From Actinomycetes bacterium (lineage in GTDB: Bacteria; Actinomycetota; Actinomycetes; Streptosporangiales; Streptosporangiaceae): a stretch of DNA of 12,900 nt. The stretch's first letter is position 1; each line of letters begins with the position of its first letter. The translations under genes and the position numbers were made by a program. The notes under the pieces were generated by a model. The model was given only the letters and a program-made list of their open reading frames with translations, had not been told where the DNA came from and did no database searches. The stretch is from NCBI GenBank assembly GCA_025964635.1, contig JAOPYP010000670.1, positions 1-12,900 of the forward strand, given 5' to 3'. Below, one piece after another: positions 1-5,720 of the stretch.

Positions 1-1
1 C

Positions 2-481
2 AGGAACGGCGTGCTGTGGGGGCAGATGCCGGTGCGCGGCCTGTGGCTGTGGGCACTCCTGGTCGGATCGCGGCTCATCATGACCGTCATCGCACTGGCC
101 GTCGGCGCGAAGGTCGCCGGTTCCAGCGCGCCGATCGTCATGCTGCTCGGGATCAACCGGCTCGGCCAGGCAGCCATCGTCATGCGGCATGCCCTAGGGA
201 CGGGCATCCCGTTCGCTCCGGAGAAGGACGGCACCTCATTCCTCTCCGGCCAGATCGGCGGCGCGGCATCCCGCTCTCCCGGCCGGGCTTGCCAGCACCC
301 GCCACAGCGTGGACCCAGCTACCCGGAGCCGGACTGGCCGCCTGCGCCTGGCCCGGGCGGCTACAGCGGCCAGCGCCAGGCCGGGCACCGCCCGTCGTCC
401 TGGCCGCCGACCGGCCGGCGGCACGCCGCACGGCGGCGAGCTGGTCCCGGACCTGGCGATGCTGGCCCGCCTGGCAGCTGA
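2..481 (+). CDS. DUF1453-type small membrane protein, C-terminal part
   Basis: Partial gene, open at the left edge of the window; the reading frame is already coding at base 2 and stops at the TGA at 479-481. The visible protein begins with RNGVLW, has two hydrophobic segments (about residues 13-35 and 38-58) and then the motif GIPFAPEKDG. From my knowledge of the family, this ending is typical of the small DUF1453/CcdC-like membrane proteins that actinomycetes often encode next to NarL-type sensor kinases, which is what follows here. Family members usually end soon after this motif; here a Pro/Gly/Arg-rich tail of about 80 residues follows. That tail may be a real cytoplasmic extension, or the frame may have been lost near base 240, because the frame ending at 512 also shows strong GC3 bias. 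No catalytic function is known to me. The family call is moderately sure; the C-terminal boundary is not. Confidence 0.6.
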   Translation, partial: RNGVLWGQMPVRGLWLWALLVGSRLIMTVIALAVGAKVAGSSAPIVMLLGINRLGQAAIVMRHALGTGIPFAPEKDGTSFLSGQIGGAASRSPGRACQHPPQRGPSYPEPDWPPAPGPGGYSGQRQAGHRPSSWPPTGRRHAARRRAGPGPGDAGPPGS

Positions 482-515
482 GTGGCTGGCGCGGCGCCGG
501 CGGGGACAGTAGCCG

Positions 516-1751
516 GTGACCCGGCAGCTCGCAGCCAGCCCGGTACCGCGTAGCGGCACCGTGACGTCGCCGCCGCGGAGGGCCAGCGGGCAGACTAAGC
601 CCATGCTGCGTGCGCTGACCTGGCTGTTCCGCGGAGCTGGGTCCGTCCTCATCGGGGTGGCAACCTTCGGCTATTCCGCCGCGTCCGGCCGGGACCTCAT
701 CATCGAGGCGATCGCCTTCGCCGTCGGGGCCGTGGTCGTGGCCTACTGGCTGGTGACCGACCTGCGCCCGGAACACCGGCAGCCGCGCGTCCTGGCCGGC
801 GCCCTGATCGTGATGGCAGCAGCATCCGGCTTCGCCAGCACAGGCATGCACGGGGGCCCGCTCATCGGTTTCGCGTTCATGGCCACGATCGGCGCCGGAG
901 CGGGCAGCAGCCTGCTGGCGGGCTGCGTGACCACTGCGATCGCGCTTGTCGGCGTGGAGGTCGGCGCGCTGGTCACGGGGGCCAGCGTGACGAGCGCACT
1001 GGGGTTCCCGCTGCTGCTCATCGTGGCCTTCGTCAGCGGCCTGAACCGGGCCGCCTACCGGCGCCAGGCGGAGCAGGCCGCCGCGATGGTGGCGCAGCTG
1101 GAACAGCTGCGCGCCGAGCAGCGCCAGGTCGCCATCCTGGACGAGCGGACCCGCATCGCCCGCGAGATCCACGACGTGCTCGCCCACTCCCTCGGCGCGC
1201 TGGGAATCCAGCTCCAGGCCGCGCGAGCGCTGCTGGCCGAGCACGGCGATACCGGCCGCGCGCTGAGCCTGCTGGACCAGGCACAGCGGATGGCCAAGGA
1301 TGGCCTGGCCGAGACCCGGCGTGCCGTGCACGCGCTGCGCGCCGACACCGCCGGGCTGGACGAGCAGCTCGCCGCCCTGATCGATACGCACCGCATCCGG
1401 CATCATGCCAGTGTCAGCTTCCGCGTCGGCGGGCAACCGCGGCCGCTGCCGCCTGAGGCGACCGTTGCCCTGGTCCGCACCGCTCAGGAGGCGTTGGTAA
1501 ACACCGCCAAGCACGCCCCGCGCCAGCCCGTCGACATTGGTCTGCACTACAGCGAGGACGGAGTCCAGATGATCATCAGCAACCAGCTGCCAGCTCCTGG
1601 CGACGCCCACGGCCGCCCAGTGGCGTTCGGCACGGTCAACGGCGGATACGGCCTGACCGGGATGCGCGAGCGGCTGCTGCTGATCAGGGGCACGCTCACC
1701 GCGGCCTCCGACGGCACCCACTGGACCGTCACAGCACGGGTCCCCCAGTGA
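516..1751 (+). CDS. NarL-type two-component sensor histidine kinase
   Basis: Membrane-bound kinase that would autophosphorylate on His and pass the phosphate to the regulator encoded immediately downstream. With the GTG start at 516 it has 411 residues. The N-terminal half has about five hydrophobic segments (roughly residues 35-175) with no sizeable external domain, then a coiled-coil-like linker. The HisKA_3 dimerisation helix carries REIHDVLAHSLG, with the phosphoacceptor His at about residue 219 (codon at 1170). The HATPase domain shows the N-box QEALVNTAKHAP and the G-box GGYGLTGMRERL. GTG 516 was chosen because GGGGA lies 9 bases upstream and it leaves a short gap to the preceding gene. 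ATG 603 (382 residues) starts right at the first membrane segment and is a real alternative. The signal sensed is not evident. Its stop lies in the first copy of a 23-bp tandem duplication. Confidence 0.9.
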   Translation: MTRQLAASPVPRSGTVTSPPRRASGQTKPMLRALTWLFRGAGSVLIGVATFGYSAASGRDLIIEAIAFAVGAVVVAYWLVTDLRPEHRQPRVLAGALIVMAAASGFASTGMHGGPLIGFAFMATIGAGAGSSLLAGCVTTAIALVGVEVGALVTGASVTSALGFPLLLIVAFVSGLNRAAYRRQAEQAAAMVAQLEQLRAEQRQVAILDERTRIAREIHDVLAHSLGALGIQLQAARALLAEHGDTGRALSLLDQAQRMAKDGLAETRRAVHALRADTAGLDEQLAALIDTHRIRHHASVSFRVGGQPRPLPPEATVALVRTAQEALVNTAKHAPRQPVDIGLHYSEDGVQMIISNQLPAPGDAHGRPVAFGTVNGGYGLTGMRERLLLIRGTLTAASDGTHWTVTARVPQ

Positions 1752-1776
1752 GCACAGCACGGGACCCCCAGTGAGC
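1731..1776 (+). repeat. 23-bp tandem duplication at the kinase/regulator junction
   Basis: Two adjacent 23-bp units, 1731-1753 and 1754-1776, differ by one base (T at 1741, A at 1764). Each contains ...CCCCCAGTGAGC. In the first copy GTGA holds the kinase stop (TGA 1749-1751) overlapping a GTG at 1748. In the second copy GTGA holds the regulator start (GTG 1771). The GTG at 1748 opens an eight-codon mini-ORF that stops at TGA 1772-1774, again overlapping the regulator GTG. The coupled stop/start layout is thus kept although the unit length is not a multiple of three. Confidence 0.9.
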
Positions 1777-2439
1777 CAGCTCCCCGCAGCACCGCTGCGC
1801 ATCATCATCGCTGATGACCAGGCCAGCGTCCGCGAGGGCCTGGTCCTCCTGCTCGGCATGCTGCCTGACATCGAGGTCGTCGCGGCCGCCGCTGACGGCC
1901 AGCAGGCACTAGACCTGGTCGCCGAGCATCATCCCGACGTGATCCTGCTCGACCTGCACATGCCCGTCCTCGATGGGATCCAGGCCACCCGGACGCTGAC
2001 GGCCGAGCATCCCGAGGTAGCCATCGTCATCCTGACGACCTATGCCGATGACACCTCGGTCCTGGCCGCCCTCCGCGGCGGAGCCCGCAGCTACCTCACC
2101 AAGGACGCCGACCGCGCCGACATCGCCCGGGCGCTGCACGGCGCAGCCCGCGGCCTGTCGGTCATGGACCCCACAGTCCAGGCAACCCTGCTCGCCGCAG
2201 CCGGAACCGGCAGCACACCACTCCGGAACGAGCCACGCGACCTGCCTGACGGACTCACCCCCCGGGAGGCTGAGATCCTGGCGCTCATCGCCCGGGGCAT
2301 GACCAACCCCGAGATCGCACAGGCGCTCGTACTCAGCAACCACACCGTCAAGAGCCACATCAACCGGATCTTCGCCAAGACCGGATCGCGCGACCGGGTA
2401 GCGGCCACCCAGTACGCCCAGGCTCACAGCCTCCAGTAG
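1771..2439 (+). CDS. NarL/LuxR-family response regulator
   Basis: DNA-binding partner of the kinase just upstream; 222 residues, normal for the family. The receiver domain (about residues 9-125) has the acidic pair D15-D16, phosphoacceptor D61 in VILLDLHMP, the switch Thr in ILTTY (T89/T90) and the conserved Lys K111 in YLTKDA. A LuxR-type helix-turn-helix spans about 162-211, from LTPREAEIL through NHTVKSHINRIFAKTG. The GTG start at 1771 lies in the second copy of the 23-bp duplication and overlaps the stop of an eight-codon mini-ORF, so translation is probably coupled to the kinase. The target is unknown. The gene converges on the unit ending at 2518, so it need not control that unit. Confidence 0.93.
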   Translation: MSQLPAAPLRIIIADDQASVREGLVLLLGMLPDIEVVAAAADGQQALDLVAEHHPDVILLDLHMPVLDGIQATRTLTAEHPEVAIVILTTYADDTSVLAALRGGARSYLTKDADRADIARALHGAARGLSVMDPTVQATLLAAAGTGSTPLRNEPRDLPDGLTPREAEILALIARGMTNPEIAQALVLSNHTVKSHINRIFAKTGSRDRVAATQYAQAHSLQ

Positions 2440-2446
2440 CCGGCCA

Positions 2447-2458
2447 CCGCCCGGGCGG
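2447..2458. terminator. GC palindrome between convergent genes (possible terminator)
   Basis: A perfect 12-bp palindrome, CCGCCCGGGCGG, lies 8 bases after the regulator stop in the 78-bp gap between two convergent genes, flanked by GGCC at 2442-2445 and 2457-2460. There is no T tract, so a terminator role is only a guess from position. Nothing else was recognised in 2440-2517. Confidence 0.2.
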
Positions 2459-2517
2459 CCCCCTCTCACCGTGGAGATCGGGCTCTGTCCGTGTGCCGTC
2501 CGCAGGGCCGCCTCATG

Positions 2518-3234
2518 TCAACCGCCGTTCACGCTGACGTGCGGGAAGGCAGCGCTCACGCCGCCGTAGTGTGCCGCGCCAAGAGCGGCGGCGACCACGA
2601 TGAGGCCCGCGCCGGCAAGCACCGGCATCGATGCCCGCGCCCGCGGGCATCGATGCCGCGATGCCGGTGCCACGACCCTGACCGAAGCGGGCCGGTTCGC
2701 CGCCCTCCAGCCCAGATAGCCGACGGCCAGCAGGAACAGCGGCGTGACACCGATAATGAAGAAGTCCGCGACGTTGTAGCTGCCCCCGCCAACGGGGATG
2801 TAATCAACCACTCCGCGGACACTGCCTGGAGCGGTCCAGTAGTGCATTCCCAGACGGTCAAGCAAGTTGCTAGCCCATCCGCCAAGCATCAAGGCGCCAG
2901 AAACGGCGACGGCGGCCGGAGGTCGGCGGCGCACCAGAATGGATACGGCGATGCTCAGCAACCCAAAGTCCAGCAGGTCGAGCAGAGCCCCCGGCACCGG
3001 ATCGACGTACCACCCGCCGACCGTGCGTCCCACAAGGACATCACCGCCCGAGTTGATCTCCGCCCCGGAGACATGCCGCCAGGCCCACCACTTGGTCGCC
3101 TGATCCAGCACGATGACCGCCGCCAGCAGAGTGAGCACCATCAACCGCTGCCCGAGCTTGTCCCTGCGTTCCGCACCCGGCGGCGGGCCGGCCGCAACCC
3201 AGGTGTCCTCGATGACGGTGACGGGCCTGCTCAC
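2518..3234 (-). CDS. lspA: LspA-type signal peptidase II
   Basis: Membrane aspartyl protease family that removes signal peptides from diacylglyceryl-modified prolipoproteins. With the GTG start at 3234 the protein has 238 residues. It shows DQATKWWAW (residues 44-52, entry of the first helix), NLLDRL (123-128), VVDYIP with D144 and YNVAD with D157. By analogy with characterised LspA proteins, D144 and D157 are the catalytic pair. Their spacing of 13 is shorter than the roughly 18 I recall for E. coli. Four to five membrane segments are evident, and the C-terminal tail after about residue 180 is unusual. The GTG start overlaps the stop of the acyltransferase gene (GTGA), so the two are coupled in one operon. 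Bacteria normally keep a housekeeping lspA beside rluD/ileS, so this is probably an accessory paralogue. A 34-bp palindrome lies inside the 3' part. Confidence 0.85.
   Translation of the reverse strand: MSRPVTVIEDTWVAAGPPPGAERRDKLGQRLMVLTLLAAVIVLDQATKWWAWRHVSGAEINSGGDVLVGRTVGGWYVDPVPGALLDLLDFGLLSIAVSILVRRRPPAAVAVSGALMLGGWASNLLDRLGMHYWTAPGSVRGVVDYIPVGGGSYNVADFFIIGVTPLFLLAVGYLGWRAANRPASVRVVAPASRHRCPRARASMPVLAGAGLIVVAAALGAAHYGGVSAAFPHVSVNGG
2619..2670. repeat. Nested palindrome inside the lspA 3' end
   Basis: Perfect 16-bp arms GGCATCGATGCCCGCG (2624-2639) and CGCGGGCATCGATGCC (2642-2657) are separated by two bases. A second pair of 12-bp arms, GCACCGGCATCG (2619-2630) and CGATGCCGGTGC (2659-2670), overlaps the first, so two alternative foldbacks are possible. 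The extra GCGATGCC at about 2658-2665 looks like a small duplication. The segment encodes the Arg/Pro-rich linker before the last hydrophobic segment of the LspA-type protein. Confidence 0.9.
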
Positions 3235-4358
3235 GGTGGTATCGCGAGCGGGGCTGCCGCGCGCCTGGGCGCCAGGGTGGCCCATGGCTGCCGCTGGCGG
3301 CCGGTGAGCGGCACGGCCAGCGGAGTCCGGGCGAGGAGGCTGGTCAATGCCACGCATCCGAGGTAGACGATGACGACGGTAGCCGCGCACAGCAGTGGCC
3401 ACCACACCACAGAGTCCAGCTTGGCCCAGCCGAGCCAGGTCAGCGCGGTGATGAATACCATCTGGGCCAGGTAGATGCCGAAGGAGTTATCGGAACCCGA
3501 GCGCACCGCGGCGCGCACCCGCCGCGACCGCTCAGGCTTCACCAGGGCCACGCCGGCCAGGTACAGGCAGGCAATCGCGCCCACGTTGAATGGGATGACG
3601 CTGGGCTGGAATGGGTCGTTACCTGAGCCCAGGGCGGTCGTGACGCCTGTCTCGGCCAGGAAGTAGGTGGCCTCCGCGGCGAGTGCCGCCGCAGCGGTCA
3701 GCGCGATCACGAGCCGCGCGTGCCGGCGCAGCCAGTCATCCACCGCGTCGAGGTGGAACGCGACGACGCTTCCGCCGATGAGGTAGAACGCATAGGGCGT
3801 GGCCTCCCGCACCCAGCCGGTGCGGAGCAGGGGCACGACCTTCCAGTGCATCAGGGTCATAAGCGTCACCTGTCCCAGTGCGGCGATGACGATGATGGCG
3901 CCATGGTGGTCTCTGGCCCGCCGCAAGAACATCATGATGAGCGGGAACACGAGGTAGTACTGCATGATCACGATCAGGAAGTACAGCTGGTAATAGCCGG
4001 TGGCTATTTCTTTGGCGAAATGCTCCAGCGCGGCGGCCGCGCTCGCATAATGCGCTGTGGGCAGCAGGTAGAGGAAATAGATGACACTCCAGCACAGATA
4101 AGGGATGGCGACTGAGATGAGCCGGCGCCGGTAGAAGCGGCCCAGGCCGCGTCGGCCGATGTCTTGGTAGGCGAATGTCAGCATGCACGCGGAGATAAAG
4201 AAGAATCCTTCGCGGGAAAAGTGCGACAGCAGCATCACGGCACTTGTGCTCACGCTCGCCGCCGCGGGCGCGAAGAAGGTCAGCACGTGGGTGCTGATCA
4301 CGCCCGCCTGTTTCATCGGCCGCATGGCGTCAACCTGGTCGAGCCGCGGGCGCGGCAT
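3231..4358 (-). CDS. Acyltransferase family 3 membrane protein (first copy)
   Basis: Integral membrane acyltransferase of the OafA/YrhL type (Acyl_transf_3), 375 residues from ATG 4358. This start has GGGG five bases upstream; GTG 4364 is in frame but too close to it. These proteins carry an acyl group across or at the membrane onto an exported sugar or lipid. About ten hydrophobic segments are evident. The family R-X10-H motif is present (R13, H24 in MRPMKQAGVISTH), as are SREGFFFISACMLTF and YQLYFLIVIMQYYLVFPL. The C-terminal end has SFGIYLAQ and RTPLAVPLTGRQRQ. It is paralogous to the protein encoded at 10179-11477, which shares nearly the same motifs. There is no fused SGNH domain, though a free SGNH hydrolase is encoded at 8214-9122. 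The gene lies between the VOC gene and lspA, sharing four bases with the latter. The acyl donor and acceptor are unknown. Confidence 0.88.
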   Translation of the reverse strand: MPRPRLDQVDAMRPMKQAGVISTHVLTFFAPAAASVSTSAVMLLSHFSREGFFFISACMLTFAYQDIGRRGLGRFYRRRLISVAIPYLCWSVIYFLYLLPTAHYASAAAALEHFAKEIATGYYQLYFLIVIMQYYLVFPLIMMFLRRARDHHGAIIVIAALGQVTLMTLMHWKVVPLLRTGWVREATPYAFYLIGGSVVAFHLDAVDDWLRRHARLVIALTAAAALAAEATYFLAETGVTTALGSGNDPFQPSVIPFNVGAIACLYLAGVALVKPERSRRVRAAVRSGSDNSFGIYLAQMVFITALTWLGWAKLDSVVWWPLLCAATVVIVYLGCVALTSLLARTPLAVPLTGRQRQPWATLAPRRAAAPLAIPP

Positions 4359-4440
4359 CAGCACCCCATCCGCAGATCACGGTCGGGCAGCGGCTGAAGG
4401 TGGCCAGCCCCGTCCGGAGTTACTACTGGTGATCTCGGCA

Positions 4441-4839
4441 TCAGTACATCAGGCGGGGATCTTCGTACTGCTTGAACTCGAGCACGTTGCCCGAGGGATC
4501 GGTGAGGAATACCTGGCGGTGTTCCTCGGCCATCCCCTCGAAGCGCACCGACGGGCCAGCAAGCACAGGGAGCTTACGGAATTCCACCACCCGCAGCAGC
4601 CGGTTGAAGTCGGCCCGCTTGGCGAAGGTGACGCCGAAGTGCCGGGGGTAGGCACTCACCTCGGCCGGGACGTTGTCGCTCAGGTGGCACACCAGCTGGT
4701 CGCCGAAGAAGTCGAAGGTCACCCGGTCCGGGTAGCGGCGGGCAAGTTTCACGCCCAGGCCGTCAACATAGAACGCTACGGCCGTGTCAAGGTCGCGGGC
4801 GGGAATCGCAATGTGGCAAGCGTCGTGTGTCTCACGCAT
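4441..4839 (-). CDS. VOC-superfamily (glyoxalase/dioxygenase fold) protein
   Basis: Small protein of 132 residues with the paired beta-alpha-beta-beta-beta modules of the vicinal-oxygen-chelate fold. Likely metal ligands are H9 (CHIAIPARDLD), H67 (YPRHFGVTFA) and E121 (GNVLEFKQYEDP); the last stretch, DPSGNVLEFKQY, is the classic VOC ending. The ATG at 4839 has a strong AGGAAGGG site about 6 bases upstream. It sits 46 bases after the ComA-type gene and 76 before the acyltransferase, all on the same strand, so it is probably co-transcribed. VOC proteins include isomerases, lyases, dioxygenases and resistance proteins; the substrate here cannot be read from the sequence. A truncated second copy of this gene lies at 10088-10186. 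Confidence 0.88.
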   Translation of the reverse strand: MRETHDACHIAIPARDLDTAVAFYVDGLGVKLARRYPDRVTFDFFGDQLVCHLSDNVPAEVSAYPRHFGVTFAKRADFNRLLRVVEFRKLPVLAGPSVRFEGMAEEHRQVFLTDPSGNVLEFKQYEDPRLMY

Positions 4840-4885
4840 GACTGCCCTTCCTGTGTGGCTGGCTGGATAGCGCTGGGTGGGCCCT

Positions 4886-5689
4886 TCAGGCGCCGATGCG
4901 GATTTTCCGTTCCTGGTACCGCTCCAGCTCGAAATGGACGAGGGTGTCCGAACGCAATCCCAGGCGGAGCGTCTCCAGCCCGATCACGTCGCCCGGGGCA
5001 ATGTTGCCGAGATTGACATCGCTGCCGAGGCGGGTCACGAAGAAGGCCTGCAACTCCTTGGTCGGCGCCTCGAAGACGAGCTGGCGGCAGTCCGCGCCGC
5101 TGTCGATGATCTGCTCGATGACGCTGAAGCGCGGTTGCCCGCTCGGGTCGCAGATGCCGCTGCGTCCGCTTTCCCGGGCTTCGGTCACGACGAGGCTCGC
5201 TCCGGCCGCAAAATCCTGCTCGATGAACGACACCCACTGATCGCCTGACAGCGCGGCCGAGCGCTCAGCGTCCTTGTAGCCAACTTCGCTCAGCACGGTG
5301 AACTCCTTGGCCGCGCGGGTGATGAGTTGCGCCTTTCTCTCCGCTGGCAGGTGAATCGTGCCGTCCGAGACTTCGAGGTAATCGCAGCCGTATCGCTGGC
5401 AGAATTCGAAGTAATCTTCGGCGAGGTCCTGCGCGACGAATTTCTCGAAGAGGGTGCCGCCGAAGAAGTAGCCGATGCCGTACTGCTCGAGGCAGGCCAT
5501 CTTTTCTTCCAGGCGGGGCGTGACTAGTGCTGTGCCCCAGCCGAACTTGACGAGGTCGATGCCGTAGGCCGCGCTGGCGATCGCGTCCTGGAAAGCGCCG
5601 ACCGGAGCGCCGTTGTCGATGACGACGGTGAGCCCTTCCCGGCGGGGCTTGACGCTGCGCTGAGGCAGGCTGAGCGGACTGGCGTTCAT
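4886..5689 (-). CDS. comA: ComA-type phosphosulfolactate synthase
   Basis: TIM-barrel enzyme family that adds sulfite to phosphoenolpyruvate to give (R)-2-phospho-3-sulfolactate, the first step of coenzyme M synthesis in methanogens; it is also used for sulfolactate elsewhere. The protein has 267 residues, the usual family size. Recognisable motifs in order are GLTVVIDNG (19-27), DLVKFGWGT (45-53), FFGGTLFEKF (75-84), YLEVSDGTI (104-112), SEVGYKD (134-140), TEARESGRSG and VNLGNIAPGDV. The ATG at 5689 was chosen because AAGAGGAA lies just upstream and the family homology starts soon after it. An extended frame runs further upstream but lies inside the ligase gene. The gene follows the ligase by 31 bases and precedes the VOC gene. 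No comB, comC, comD or comE is present in the window, so the end product may not be coenzyme M. Confidence 0.88.
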   Translation of the reverse strand: MNASPLSLPQRSVKPRREGLTVVIDNGAPVGAFQDAIASAAYGIDLVKFGWGTALVTPRLEEKMACLEQYGIGYFFGGTLFEKFVAQDLAEDYFEFCQRYGCDYLEVSDGTIHLPAERKAQLITRAAKEFTVLSEVGYKDAERSAALSGDQWVSFIEQDFAAGASLVVTEARESGRSGICDPSGQPRFSVIEQIIDSGADCRQLVFEAPTKELQAFFVTRLGSDVNLGNIAPGDVIGLETLRLGLRSDTLVHFELERYQERKIRIGA

Positions 5690-5720
5690 CAGAGATTCCT
5701 CTTTTCGTAGTTCTGATCGT

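Noticed and set aside
309..512. 67-codon plus-strand frame (GTG start) before the kinase
   Set aside because: High GC3 but no ribosome site and no recognised family; treated as a possible displaced tail of the preceding gene, not as a separate gene.
180..1871. 563-residue minus-strand open frame opposite the sensor kinase
   Set aside because: It is antisense to a clear kinase with intact motifs; its composition is Arg/Gly/His-rich with no family resemblance, typical of high-GC shadow frames.
2491..3366. Plus-strand open frame across lspA and the acyltransferase end
   Set aside because: Antisense to lspA, which has the conserved Asp motifs; the predicted protein has no membrane segments or motifs.
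2518..3405. Extended 295-codon version of the LspA-type gene
   Set aside because: The extra N-terminus overlaps the end of the acyltransferase; the GTG at 3234 gives the usual four-base stop/start overlap.
4183..5016. Plus-strand open frame across the acyltransferase, VOC and ComA genes
   Set aside because: Spans three well-supported genes on the opposite strand; a shadow frame.
4886..5689. Coenzyme M biosynthesis as the role of the ComA-type gene
   Set aside because: Not excluded, but no other coenzyme M gene is visible and the neighbours fit acyl activation and transfer better, so it was not used as the main reading.
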